Below, in pieces: positions 55,542 to 64,000 of a stretch of 64,000 nt of DNA. The notes beneath the pieces were generated by a model. That model did not search any database, had not been told where the DNA came from, and was given only the letters and a program-made list of their open reading frames with translations. The position numbers and the translations under genes were made by a program. Position 1 is the first letter of the stretch, and each line of letters starts with the position of its first letter. The DNA comes from a marine gamma proteobacterium HTCC2148 (lineage in GTDB: Bacteria; Pseudomonadota; Gammaproteobacteria; Pseudomonadales; Halieaceae). Location of the stretch: assembly GCA_000156295.1 (NCBI GenBank), contig DS999225.1:254852-318851 (forward strand), in the 5' to 3' direction.

Positions 55542-56513
55542 TTGACTCTTACTGACGCGACGGCACTCTTTTATACCTGTCTGATGGTATCTCTGCCCAC
55601 CTTTGGGTGGGTGGTAGTGGGTGCTTTTGTCGCCAAAACGGGCTGGCTGTCGCCACAGCTCAACGACAAAATTTCCCGCTTGTCTTTTAAGTTTGGCTTG
55701 CCGTTGATGCTGTTCGCCGGTGCCGCCGGTGTTGACTACAGTGATGCCATCACCGCCACCTATTTGCTCGCCGGTGTGCTGGCGACACTGCTGGTGACGC
55801 TGGCGAGTTGGGCTTATAGCGCGTGGAGACGCCACCCTGCTCGCGAGCGCGGGATTTTCGTTCAGGGAGCATTTCGCTCCAACCTGGCTATCATGGGTCT
55901 TGCTTTGTGTATTTCCGCCTATGGCGAGCAAGGTGCGCAACTAGCCGCGCTGGCCGTAGCGGTGATGACTAGCCTGTACAATGTGCTCGCGGTATTAGTA
56001 CTCAACCGCACCCTGGGCGCCAGTGCCGCAATGAGCGATGCGCTTTTGGGTGTAGTGCGTAATCCATTGATTATTGGAATCGCTGCGGGTGCTGCTCTTT
56101 CCCTGTCGGGCCTTCCTGTGCCCGCTATTGTTCAACCTGCCAGTATCTGGCTTAGCGCCTTATTCTTGCCGCTGATGCTTATTTGTATAGGGGGTGCAAT
56201 GAAACTGTCAGAACTGCGCTACTCCGGGCCACTCGCCTGGGAATCCACTTTCTGGCGGCTTGTAGTTGCCCCTGTCATAACGGTTGCACTGGCGCTTGCG
56301 CTGGGGGTTCGTGGCGAACCCCTGGGTGTGCTTTTTTTGTTGGTTGCAACTCCGACCGCAGCCTCAGGCTATATCATGGTAGTGGCGGCCCGGGGAAATG
56401 GTGTGCTCGCAGCCAACATCATTGTGCTCACGACGGTGTTATCCGCTATTTCCCTGACGATAGGCCTGTTCCTGCTTTCTCTGTTCTCCGTGGTAGGTGA
56501 ACTGGGGGTGTGA
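55542..56513 (+). CDS. AEC family transporter (auxin efflux carrier superfamily)
   Basis: A 323-residue permease with about ten membrane helices and the family's central broken segment. AEC proteins move organic anions such as malate or amino acid derivatives. TTG 55542 is the likely start, 37 bases after the aminotransferase; the two genes are probably one transcript under the LysR regulator. Confidence 0.87.
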   Translation: MTLTDATALFYTCLMVSLPTFGWVVVGAFVAKTGWLSPQLNDKISRLSFKFGLPLMLFAGAAGVDYSDAITATYLLAGVLATLLVTLASWAYSAWRRHPARERGIFVQGAFRSNLAIMGLALCISAYGEQGAQLAALAVAVMTSLYNVLAVLVLNRTLGASAAMSDALLGVVRNPLIIGIAAGAALSLSGLPVPAIVQPASIWLSALFLPLMLICIGGAMKLSELRYSGPLAWESTFWRLVVAPVITVALALALGVRGEPLGVLFLLVATPTAASGYIMVVAARGNGVLAANIIVLTTVLSAISLTIGLFLLSLFSVVGELGV

Positions 56514-56520
56514 ATGTCGA

Positions 56521-56606
56521 GATATCTTCGCAACTGTGAAGATATCCCTAGCCAAGCCGCGGCCCTTTATCAAGCTGCGGCCCTTTACCAAGCCGCTGCA
56601 TTTTGG
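56521..56606. repeat. Inverted repeat followed by three tandem 18-bp repeats
   Basis: GATATCTTC (56521-56529) and GAAGATATC (56538-56546) form a nine-base inverted repeat. Three 18-base units follow at 56553-56570, 56571-56588 and 56589-56606 (CAAGCCGCGGCCCTTTAT and variants). They lie between convergent genes, so they may be a terminator region or a slippage product. Confidence 0.7.
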
Positions 56607-56667
56607 CAAGTGTCAGCCACGATAGCAGCGCAACAATGACCTTCCACTACTCCAACAAGTGTAAGCA

Positions 56668-57804
56668 TCATCGTCCCAGAATGGAGCGCGCGACAAGTTC
56701 ACGCATAATTTCAGAAGTTCCGCCATAGATCCGTTGAATGCGCGCGTCAGTGTAATAACGAGAAATAGGGTATTCGGCAGTATAGCCATAACCGCCGAAC
56801 AGTTGCAGACACTGATCAACCGTTTTGCATTGCATTTCGGTTGCTGCGTATTTGAGCATCGCAGCGTCATCGGCTGAAAGTTCGCTGCTCGCGTATTGGT
56901 TCGCACATTGGTCGTAAAAGGCCCGGTTCAAGGCGATCTCAGTCTTGACGTCAGCCAGGGTAAAGCGAGTGTTTTGGAATGACCCCACCGTTTGCCCAAA
57001 GGCCTTGCGCTCCTGTACGTAGTCCACTGTGATCTGTAACGCGCCCTCAGCAGCAGCGACGGCCTGAGCTGCAATTCCCAGTCGTTCCCTGGGAAGTTCC
57101 TTCATCATGATGACGAAACCCTTGTTGAGGTCTCCCAGCAGTGCATTGGCTGGTAGACGAACGTCCTGGAAAAAAAGCTCCGCGGTATCGGAAGCGTGTT
57201 GACCAATTTTTTCGATTTTTTTGCCTTTGTCGAAGCCTGGAAGCGAGGCGTCCACCAGAAACAGGGATGTGCCTTTAGCGCCTTTGCCGGGGTCGGTGAT
57301 TGCGGCGACGATCACAAGGTCTGCATGGATGCCATTGGTAATAAAAATTTTGGATCCGTTGAGCACCCACTCGTCGCCATCCTGAACCGCGCTGGTACGA
57401 ATGCCCTGAACGTCAGAACCGGCACCGGGTTCAGTCATTGCCAGTGCGCCCACGGCTTCACCCGTGACCATCTTGGGCAGCCACTGCTGCTTTTGCTCCT
57501 CTGTCCCGAAGTGCTCAATATAGGGCGCGACAATATTGGAGTGGATTCCATAGCCGCTGGCAAGGCCGCCGAAACCCATGTGTGATAGCTCTTCGATCAT
57601 AGCGAAGCAGACCTGAGAGGAAGTGCCAGCCCCGCCGAAGGCTTCTGGCATGTCAGGACAAAGCAGTCCGGCCTCGCCCAGTTGATTCCAAAGGTCTCGG
57701 GGTACCAGGTGCTTCTCTTCCCATGCTTCGTAGTGGGGAGAGATCAGTTGCTCAAAGGCGCGTCGGGCCATATCGCGAAACAGGGTAAGTTCTTCGTTAT
57801 CCAT
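56668..57804 (-). CDS. Acyl-CoA dehydrogenase
   Basis: A 378-residue FAD enzyme of beta-oxidation or branched-chain degradation. ALAMTEPGAGSDVQGI (about 120-135) and the C-terminal LQLFGGYGYTAEYPISR plus RIYGGTSEIMRE are family signatures. The position of the catalytic Glu in medium-chain enzymes is Gly here (YGGTSE), as in long-chain/isovaleryl types, where the base sits on another helix. Substrate not assigned. Confidence 0.94.
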   Translation of the reverse strand: MDNEELTLFRDMARRAFEQLISPHYEAWEEKHLVPRDLWNQLGEAGLLCPDMPEAFGGAGTSSQVCFAMIEELSHMGFGGLASGYGIHSNIVAPYIEHFGTEEQKQQWLPKMVTGEAVGALAMTEPGAGSDVQGIRTSAVQDGDEWVLNGSKIFITNGIHADLVIVAAITDPGKGAKGTSLFLVDASLPGFDKGKKIEKIGQHASDTAELFFQDVRLPANALLGDLNKGFVIMMKELPRERLGIAAQAVAAAEGALQITVDYVQERKAFGQTVGSFQNTRFTLADVKTEIALNRAFYDQCANQYASSELSADDAAMLKYAATEMQCKTVDQCLQLFGGYGYTAEYPISRYYTDARIQRIYGGTSEIMRELVARSILGR

Positions 57805-58076
57805 GAAACTACTCCGATGAATTGACTAAAATGCGCGCGGATTGTACACCCCAATGTGGTCATACCCAAAACTGAACAGACGACTTAGCTGAACGCTTTG
57901 TGTGGCGCCCGGCATGACGGCAGTGACATTGTCAAAATTATTAGCACCACTGAAGGCTATGGCGTACCCTTTACTAAAATCACGCCGTCCGGCAGCGGCT
58001 GTGAAGGTGGCAAACATCGACTCATCGCTTCTGTTGAGCTTGAAACGGTGGACTGAAACGAGGAGCAGAGCCTGAT

Positions 58077-59567
58077 ATGGCAAATTTCATACTGGCAATT
58101 GATCAGGGAACAACGGGCAGTACTGTGGCTCTGATGGACTCATCCGGCAAGCTATGTGCCAGTGTTAATCATGAGTTTCCACAGTTATATCCTAAACCAG
58201 GTTGGGTTGAGCATCGGCCTGCGGACATCTGGAAATCTGTGCTCAAGGGTGTTCGCGGTATCATGCGCAAAGGCGTTTGTAAGCCCACCGATATCGCTGC
58301 AATCGGCATTACCAACCAGCGTGAGACTGCGCTGTTGTGGGATCGTCACAGTGGGGAGCCATTAAACAACGCGGTGGTATGGCAGTGCCGACGCACTACA
58401 GATTTTTGTGAACAGCTGAAATCTGAAGGTCATGAGAAAGTCGTGCGCCGCAAGACAGGGCTTGTGCTTGATCCTTATTTCTCTGCCAGCAAATATCGAT
58501 GGCTACTGAACAATACCTCTGGTCTGTCGCGTCTGCGTCGAGCGGGCAGGGTGGCGGCAGGAACTGTGGACAGCTACCTGATCTGGCAGCTCACCGCGGG
58601 TGAAACTCACGTTACCGATGTGTCTAACGCGTCACGCACCTCACTAATGAATTTGAAAACCAGGCGCTGGGACAGACAGTTACTGGACTTGTTTCAGGTT
58701 CCGGAAGATATTCTGCCGCAAATTTCAGCGTCCAGTGCAGTGCTGGGTCATACCCGCAATGTGCCGGGGCTGCCCGATGGTATTCCGATTGCCGGCGTGG
58801 CAGGCGATCAACAGGCAGCGCTGTTTGGTCAAACCTGTTTTTCTCAGGGTGAGGCCAAGTGCACTTTCGGTACAGGCTCATTTATTTTGATGAACACCGG
58901 GTCAGACTTGCTGCAATCTCGGTCTGGTTTGTTGAGTACTGTGGCCTGGCAACTGGGAGAGAAAGCCGAACCAGTGTATGCGCTTGAGGGTGGCGCATTT
59001 GTTTGTGGTGCTGCTGTCCAGTGGCTGCGTGACGGGTTGCAGCTGATTAAACGTGCACCTGAAATTGAGTCCCTTGCAGGCAGCGTGACTGATCATGCGG
59101 GGGTCGAATTTGTTCCGGCCCTGACAGGACTGGGTGCGCCCCATTGGGCGCCGGAGGCCAGGGGCACGCTGACCGGCCTGACACGCGGCACCGAGAGGGG
59201 GCACATTGCGAGAGCGACGTTGGATGCTATGGCATTGCAGAATGCAGATATCCTGCGGGCCATGGAAGCAGATTTGGGGAAGCGGATGAAGCCGCTGCGA
59301 GTCGATGGAGGAGCTGCGGCCAACAACCTGCTAATGCAAATACAGGCTGATGTGCTTGGCCGAAAACTGATTCGGCCCCAGGTTATTGAGACTACTGTTG
59401 CAGGCGCTTGTTATCTGGCAGGACTGGGCATTGGTCTCTGGCAAAGCCCGGCTGAAGTTCGGCGTATATGGCAGGCGGAACGGGAATATGCCGTTCAAAT
59501 GAACGCTTCAACTCGCCGCAAAAGAATGGATTCCTGGAACTGTGCTGTGCAACGCACACTGTTGTAA
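58077..59567 (+). CDS. glpK: Glycerol kinase
   Basis: A 496-residue FGGY kinase converting glycerol to glycerol-3-phosphate. DQGTTGS (8-14) binds ATP; GITNQRETALLWD (about 80-92), the GDQQAALFGQ loop (about 242) and LRVDGGAAANNLLMQ (about 410) are conserved. No glpF or glpD is next to it. GAGGAGC stands about eleven bases before the ATG. Confidence 0.96.
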   Translation: MANFILAIDQGTTGSTVALMDSSGKLCASVNHEFPQLYPKPGWVEHRPADIWKSVLKGVRGIMRKGVCKPTDIAAIGITNQRETALLWDRHSGEPLNNAVVWQCRRTTDFCEQLKSEGHEKVVRRKTGLVLDPYFSASKYRWLLNNTSGLSRLRRAGRVAAGTVDSYLIWQLTAGETHVTDVSNASRTSLMNLKTRRWDRQLLDLFQVPEDILPQISASSAVLGHTRNVPGLPDGIPIAGVAGDQQAALFGQTCFSQGEAKCTFGTGSFILMNTGSDLLQSRSGLLSTVAWQLGEKAEPVYALEGGAFVCGAAVQWLRDGLQLIKRAPEIESLAGSVTDHAGVEFVPALTGLGAPHWAPEARGTLTGLTRGTERGHIARATLDAMALQNADILRAMEADLGKRMKPLRVDGGAAANNLLMQIQADVLGRKLIRPQVIETTVAGACYLAGLGIGLWQSPAEVRRIWQAEREYAVQMNASTRRKRMDSWNCAVQRTLL

Positions 59568-59570
59568 TCC

Positions 59571-59756
59571 ATGGCTGATGTTATTCCCTTTCGTCAGCCT
59601 TCGCTTAAAGAGCGGCATAAAGGCAAAGTCCTGTGCAAGCACGGTCACCATAAATGGGTGGTGGATACGGCAAAGCAATTTGATGTCAAGCAGGGCAAGT
59701 TGATTACCAGTTACCGATGCGTTCGCTGCGACAAGCGCAAAGTAAAAGCACACTAA
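59571..59756 (+). CDS. Small zinc-ribbon-like protein
   Basis: A 61-residue basic protein with CKHGHHKW (about 22-29) and YRCVRCDKRKVK (about 48-59), a plausible Cys/His zinc site. I do not know a function. It begins three bases after glpK and its stop overlaps the methyltransferase start (TAATG), so it is translated as part of that operon and is likely real. Confidence 0.72.
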   Translation: MADVIPFRQPSLKERHKGKVLCKHGHHKWVVDTAKQFDVKQGKLITSYRCVRCDKRKVKAH

Positions 59757-60568
59757 TGGCCATCGAGCAGCAATGTGTTCCCCTGTTAGTCCCGGGTCTT
59801 GAGGCAGAGCTCGCGCTGTACATTCATCCAGAGCAGGACAAGCATGTTTCCCGCAGGATACGAGAGGAGGGGATCTGGGAGCCTTACGAGACATCACTTG
59901 TGCTGCAGTTGTTGCAGCCCGGGCATGTGTTTGTCGATGTGGGTGCCAATATTGGTTACTTTTCGTTGCTGGCAGCTACCCGGGTAGGTGGCTCCGGCGC
60001 GGTCTTCGCCTTTGAACCTGATCCGGGCAATTACGCACTTCTCGCGGCGAGCGCTAATCACAATCATCTGGCACACATTATCTGTGCGGAGCAGGCCGGA
60101 CTGGCGGAGACGGCGGGTGAAGCAAAACTCTACCTGAGTGAAGATAACTTTGGTGATCACCAGATTTTTGCGACGGGAACAGCAAGAGACAGCAAACCCA
60201 TTAGCTTGCTGCGCGGTAGCGACTTTCTTGGCCCGCGAACACAGCGTCTGGATTTGTTGAAAGTGGACACCCAGGGTTCGGAGTTTGGGGTGATGAAAGG
60301 TTTGATGCCCTTGCTTCAGGAGCAGACAGAGCCTACGCGCATAATCATTGAATTGACCCCCCTGTCGTTGCGGCAATGCGGTAGCAGCGGTCGGGCCTTG
60401 ATTACGCTGTTGGCTGAACTTGGGCAACCGCTGTGGATTATTGATCATATCGAACACCGCATGGTGAAGTCTTCAGCCGATGAACTGTGTGTCTGGTGTG
60501 ACAACGTAGACGCAGTGCCGGGGGACGAGGGTTTTATGAATATTATGGTAGGACCGGCACTGCCTTAA
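59756..60568 (+). CDS. FkbM family methyltransferase
   Basis: A 270-residue SAM-dependent methyltransferase. VFVDVGANIGYFSLLAA (about 55-71) is the SAM loop, FAFEPDPGN the acidic strand, and LLKVDTQGSEFGVM the FkbM signature. Such enzymes methylate sugars or small molecules; the acceptor is unknown. ATG 59756 (TAATG junction) is preferred to the upstream frame overlapping the zinc-ribbon gene. Confidence 0.9.
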   Translation: MAIEQQCVPLLVPGLEAELALYIHPEQDKHVSRRIREEGIWEPYETSLVLQLLQPGHVFVDVGANIGYFSLLAATRVGGSGAVFAFEPDPGNYALLAASANHNHLAHIICAEQAGLAETAGEAKLYLSEDNFGDHQIFATGTARDSKPISLLRGSDFLGPRTQRLDLLKVDTQGSEFGVMKGLMPLLQEQTEPTRIIIELTPLSLRQCGSSGRALITLLAELGQPLWIIDHIEHRMVKSSADELCVWCDNVDAVPGDEGFMNIMVGPALP

Positions 60569-60627
60569 CGGGCACAAACTCGCTGTTTGCTGCTATTATT
60601 GCCGCTCGATTTTTTGCGATATCGGTT

Positions 60628-61185
60628 ATGAACGACATAATTCAGTTTCTCCAGCAGAGGAATTCCGCTCCCAAGTTGACGGCTCCGGCACCTTCTCTCG
60701 CTGAGCGGGAAAGTATTTTCAGTGCAGCCATGCGAGCACCCGATCATGCACGGCTGCGGCCCTGGCGCTTTATTTCGGTGGATGAAGACCGTCGCCAGGC
60801 CCTCGGTGTATTGTTCCGCGATGCTTTGCTCGCGCGCAATCCGCAGGCCGATGCATCGGCTCTGGAGAAAGCGGAAAAATCGTCGCTTAGAGCACCCCTC
60901 ATTGTAGTGGTAGTCGCCAGTGTCAGTGCGCATCCCAAGGTGCCGCCTATCGAGCAGAAACTATCTGCTGGATGCGCCGCCCACGGCGTGTTGCTGGCTG
61001 CGCAAGCGCTCGGTTATGCGGGCGTCTGGCGAACCGGTGATGCGGCCTTTGACCGCAATGTCATGGACGGGCTTGGCCTGGCCAATAATGAAGAGATCAC
61101 CGGCTTTTTGTATCTGGGTACCAGAGAGGGTGACCCTAAGCCGCTGCCATCCCTGGCTACTACTGACTTTGTCAGTCAATGGTGA
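60628..61185 (+). CDS. Nitroreductase family protein, YdjA-like
   Basis: A 185-residue FMN oxidoreductase. The N-terminal IIQFLQQRNSAPKL and APDHARLRPWRFI match YdjA-type small nitroreductases. Typical reductant is NAD(P)H; physiological substrate unknown. It stands alone between the methyltransferase and the PpiC-like gene. Its family also includes the C-terminal half of FbiB, but it is distant from the F420 operon and looks like the ordinary YdjA branch. Confidence 0.88.
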   Translation: MNDIIQFLQQRNSAPKLTAPAPSLAERESIFSAAMRAPDHARLRPWRFISVDEDRRQALGVLFRDALLARNPQADASALEKAEKSSLRAPLIVVVVASVSAHPKVPPIEQKLSAGCAAHGVLLAAQALGYAGVWRTGDAAFDRNVMDGLGLANNEEITGFLYLGTREGDPKPLPSLATTDFVSQW

Positions 61186-61230
61186 CAGCGTTTGCTGGTG
61201 TTTACCCAATTTAGTGACAGGAGTTAATCA

Positions 61231-62163
61231 ATGAAGTTTCTCGCCAGGCTTAACCGGCCCTGGATGCACTTCCTGGTGCTTGGAGCGGTCCTGTTCTGGG
61301 CCCAGGGGAAGCTCTTTCCTCAGCCACCCGTGGTGATAGGTCCTCTGGCTGACGTGCGCGTTGAGTCTTTACAGCAGCAGTGGACATCGACCGTTGGTCG
61401 GCCTCCGGGCGAGGATCAGTTACAACGAATGATTATGGCAGAACTGGATCGGGATATGATGTTCCAGCGAGCACTGGAACTAGACCTGCACCTTTATGAT
61501 TCGGTTGTGTATCAGCGACTGCTGCGCAACATGCATTTTTTGGGTCTGGCCGATGGTCGGAGTGACGAAGCGCTTTATAAGCAGGCCCTTGAGATGCGCC
61601 TGCACCTGGGTGATGAAGTGGTTAAAAGGCGGCTGATCCAGATTATTGAGCAGCTCATGCTGGCGAGTAATCCCCCGGGGGCAGCTACGGAAGCAGAGAT
61701 TCTCGCTGAATTTGAAAAACGCCGGGAAGAGCTTCGTCGCCCGCCCCGTTTTTCGATCGAGCACATCTACTTTAATCGCGAGCGAGAAGGTGAGATAGCT
61801 GCCGCTATCGCAACGATTGGTGAGCAAAACTTGGGTCCTGAGCAGGCCCGAGAGCTGAGCTCGCCCTTCCTGCCGGGTTACCGTTTTAAGTATCAGACGC
61901 CTGAACAACTAGCGCGCCATTTCGGTGCGGCTTTCGTGGTAAACCTTGAGCAGACCAAGCCTTCTGCCGGCCAATGGGTCGGCCCGGTTCGCTCCACCTA
62001 TGGCCTGCACTATGTTTACGTCGGCGAGTTGGAACCCAGCCGCGATGCCACTCTGGATGAGGTCAGGGCCGTGTTGGTTCGGGACATAGATTCCAGGGCG
62101 CGCAGTACAGCCCTGCTCAAAAGCACCCAGCGAATGCGTGAAGATTACGAGATGATGCTATGA
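61231..62163 (+). CDS. PpiC-type peptidyl-prolyl cis-trans isomerase-like protein, membrane-anchored
   Basis: A 310-residue protein with an N-terminal hydrophobic anchor (about 11-28), a helical SurA-like middle and a C-terminal parvulin-like stretch (RPPRFSIEHIYFN near 170, PVRSTYGLHYVYVGEL near 252). It may assist folding of exported proteins. It overlaps the HupE-like gene by four bases (ATGA), so the two are coupled and presumably act together. Confidence 0.82.
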   Translation: MKFLARLNRPWMHFLVLGAVLFWAQGKLFPQPPVVIGPLADVRVESLQQQWTSTVGRPPGEDQLQRMIMAELDRDMMFQRALELDLHLYDSVVYQRLLRNMHFLGLADGRSDEALYKQALEMRLHLGDEVVKRRLIQIIEQLMLASNPPGAATEAEILAEFEKRREELRRPPRFSIEHIYFNREREGEIAAAIATIGEQNLGPEQARELSSPFLPGYRFKYQTPEQLARHFGAAFVVNLEQTKPSAGQWVGPVRSTYGLHYVYVGELEPSRDATLDEVRAVLVRDIDSRARSTALLKSTQRMREDYEMML

Positions 62164-63161
62164 ATATCTTGAGAATTGTTGCGGTCCTGCTGCTGGGTCT
62201 CGGGTTGAGCTTGTCGGCGCAGGCCCACCGTTTTGCGCCCTCATTGCTGAAGCTAAATGAGATTGCAGCGGGGCAGTATCACCTGGTTTGGAAAACACCC
62301 GCGCAGGCCACCAGCAGTGTGCCCATGCGTCCCGTCTGGCCTGATTCTTGTGAAGTGACCCAGGCTAATGCACCTCAAATGGAGGGTACAGGCAAGGTAA
62401 GCAGCTTCCAGTTGACCTGTTCAGGGCTGGGAGAGGATGGTCTGGTCGGGGAAACTCTGGGGGTGGATGGACTGGGTGCCAATCAAGCGTCAGCGATGGT
62501 CATGATCAGATTATTAGACGGACGTCAGTATCAGCAAGTACTCAATGCAGAGCAGCCAGCGTTTTTGGTCCCCGCCGAATCCAGCTCCGGTGAGGTGATG
62601 AGCGATTACACTTACCTTGGAATGGAACATATTTGGGGAGGCATTGATCACCTCTTATTCGTGTTTGGTTTGTTGTTGCTGGTGGGCGGTGGCTCTCGGT
62701 TATTGTGGACCATCACCGCTTTTACGCTTGGGCATAGCATCACTCTGTCGCTGGTGACTCTCGGCTTTTTCGATTATCCGGTGGCGCTGGTGGAGTTCAC
62801 TATCGCTGTCAGTATTTTCGTTCTGGCAGTGGAACTGACCCGCAAAGAACGCAATGACGTCCTATGGCGCAACCCCTGGTGGCTGGCTGGCGGGTTCGGG
62901 CTGCTGCATGGAATGGGTTTTGCTGGCGCACTGGCAGAGACGGGTTTGCCACAGGACAACGTCCCGTTGTCACTGCTGTTCTTTAATGTCGGTATTGAAA
63001 TAGGCCAGATAACATTCATTTTCGCAGCGCTGGCGCTGTGGTGGTTAGTGCGTAAGCCACTGACACCATGGGTGGATCAACTGCGCTGGGTGCCAGTCTA
63101 TGTGCTGGGCAGCCTCTCTGCCATGTGGTGCATGGAACGGGGCCTGGAGGCGCTAGCCTGA
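62160..63161 (+). CDS. HupE/UreJ family membrane protein
   Basis: A 333-residue protein with a signal peptide (about 1-22, ending AQAH), a periplasmic domain (to about 140), then about six membrane helices with GIDHLLFVFGLLLL (about 160-173), TLGHSITLSL and GLLHGMGFAGAL. HupE/UreJ proteins are linked to metal (nickel or cobalt) uptake, but neither urease nor hydrogenase genes are here. Coupled to the PpiC-like gene. Confidence 0.87.
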   Translation: MNILRIVAVLLLGLGLSLSAQAHRFAPSLLKLNEIAAGQYHLVWKTPAQATSSVPMRPVWPDSCEVTQANAPQMEGTGKVSSFQLTCSGLGEDGLVGETLGVDGLGANQASAMVMIRLLDGRQYQQVLNAEQPAFLVPAESSSGEVMSDYTYLGMEHIWGGIDHLLFVFGLLLLVGGGSRLLWTITAFTLGHSITLSLVTLGFFDYPVALVEFTIAVSIFVLAVELTRKERNDVLWRNPWWLAGGFGLLHGMGFAGALAETGLPQDNVPLSLLFFNVGIEIGQITFIFAALALWWLVRKPLTPWVDQLRWVPVYVLGSLSAMWCMERGLEALA

Positions 63162-63183
63162 CAGCCCCGATCGCCGGGAGACC

Positions 63184-63975
63184 TTATGGGTTGCCTGGCC
63201 ATCTCTCCATTTCAATCAGCGGGTGAAAGGCCAACTGCACTCCCTCCATAATGAAATCTTCATTCTCAAGCATGTTACGACGCCGGGTAAAACGGCCTGT
63301 TGAAGAACGTGTGTCGATGGCTTCAGTGGCATCCATGCCGCCTCGACTGACAAACACGCGCTGCAGGTTCATATCGAAAACACTGATCTGCAGGGAGGCA
63401 ACTGCCGCGGGCTTATTCCAGTCGAAGTCAGAGGATACGCCCGAGCCTGGTCCCTGTAGGGAGGGCTTACGGCTAACGCCGTCCCAGCGAGCAAGGTGCT
63501 TCAGACCACCGGAAAAGGAGACTTCCAGTTCTATCAGGTCGGTGAACACAAAAGCGTCCAGCTTGAATTTTTTGATCATTTCATCGCGCACACTGGTCAT
63601 GATCTGAGCGAAGGTCTTCATGTTTACGCGGCCGGTAGTCGGATCCACAGGGTTGCCAAAGGCGCGCTCTGCGGTATTCCATAACTGCTTGAATTCACGT
63701 TGATCAATGACCTTATAGCCGCTGTCCTTGAGGTAGGTGCTGACAAAAGCGTCGATTCTTGGGGATTCCTTCTGCAAATACTTGCGCGATGGAGCACCCA
63801 GGTTAACGTGAGGTATCACCACAGTCTTGATTTCATCAGCAGCGAGCTTTTCCTCGTTTATTTCAAAGGGGAATGTGGTCGGGTTATAGCTCGGGGTGCC
63901 GGCGCAGCTCGCGAGCAATAGGGCTGCTGCAAGCAGGTAGCAGGTTCTGTTGTTGAGAAGGGCAAATACACGCAT
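63184..63975 (-). CDS. Hypothetical lipoprotein
   Basis: A 263-residue exported protein with a lipobox LLLASC after a hydrophobic leader, so lipid attachment at that Cys (about residue 24) is expected. I do not recognise a family; its C-terminal half has VNMKTFAQIMTSVRDEM and a strand-rich segment. The start is ATG 63975, four codons inside the longer frame. Convergent with hupE. Confidence 0.8.
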   Translation of the reverse strand: MRVFALLNNRTCYLLAAALLLASCAGTPSYNPTTFPFEINEEKLAADEIKTVVIPHVNLGAPSRKYLQKESPRIDAFVSTYLKDSGYKVIDQREFKQLWNTAERAFGNPVDPTTGRVNMKTFAQIMTSVRDEMIKKFKLDAFVFTDLIELEVSFSGGLKHLARWDGVSRKPSLQGPGSGVSSDFDWNKPAAVASLQISVFDMNLQRVFVSRGGMDATEAIDTRSSTGRFTRRRNMLENEDFIMEGVQLAFHPLIEMERWPGNP

Positions 63976-64000
63976 GCTGGAATCCAATCCGTTATAGTGG

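Noticed and set aside
57826-58083. 85-codon minus-strand frame between acyl-CoA dehydrogenase and glpK
   Set aside because: It overlaps the glpK start, has no recognisable family or ribosome site, and looks like a chance frame in a 272-base intergenic region.
60628-61185. Nitroreductase as the missing dehydro-F420 reductase
   Set aside because: It matches the YdjA branch, lies over 53 kb from the F420 operon and has no linkage to it.

Overview
This 64 kb window reads as one continuous piece of gammaproteobacterial chromosome. Coding density is high, GC is moderate, and I see no rRNA, tRNA, CRISPR, insertion sequence or phage. The best taxonomic clue is the conserved block rpoE-rseA-rseB-rseC-mucD-lepA-lepB-DUF4845-rnc-era-recO-acpS, followed by cysM-relA-mazG-adk. 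TonB receptors, DUF3604, acyl-CoA/steroid-type oxidoreductases and the sdhE-ygfX pair would suit an aerobic marine heterotroph of the Cellvibrionales/Halieaceae type. That placement is inference.

Layout. (1) 1-1703, minus: an edge-truncated TIM-barrel protein and an SDR. (2) 1909-7532, plus: a compact coenzyme F420 operon: NADPH:F420 oxidoreductase, CofE, CofD, and one 1067-residue protein fusing CofC, CofG and CofH. It runs directly into ung. (3) 8.2-13.1 kb: a phosphoribosyltransferase, an MFS transporter, an unusual isocitrate dehydrogenase whose small domain is duplicated inside one chain, and YgfZ. (4) 13.2-25.7 kb: sdhE-ygfX, nadB, then the envelope-stress, translation and RNA-processing superoperon. 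(5) 25.8-31.7 kb: cysM, relA, mazG, adk and a lysine/alanine-rich histone H1-like protein. (6) 31.8-38.3 kb: mobA, tsaB, uppP, a beta-hydroxyacid dehydrogenase, an M18 aminopeptidase, a queuosine-mannosyltransferase-like protein, trpS. (7) 38.4-50.8 kb: a TonB receptor with a truncated globin, purC, a TauE/SafE permease, an enoyl-CoA hydratase, a TIGR01244 protein, a DUF3604/TonB pair, a Nudix hydrolase, cytochromes b and c'. (8) 51-64 kb: a KstD-like flavoprotein, a LysR regulator with a class III aminotransferase and an AEC transporter, an acyl-CoA dehydrogenase, glpK, a zinc-ribbon peptide with an FkbM methyltransferase, a nitroreductase, a PpiC-like protein with HupE, and a lipoprotein.

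The two most notable systems are the F420 operon and the isocitrate dehydrogenase. The operon puts all recognisable committed steps after the riboflavin-pathway intermediate, plus cofactor reduction, into four open frames, with a CofC-CofG-CofH triple fusion. The dehydrogenase keeps the active-site residues that normally come from the partner subunit in its first domain copy and those normally supplied in cis in its second copy. That suggests a monomerised enzyme, and its coenzyme loop suggests NAD+ rather than NADP+.
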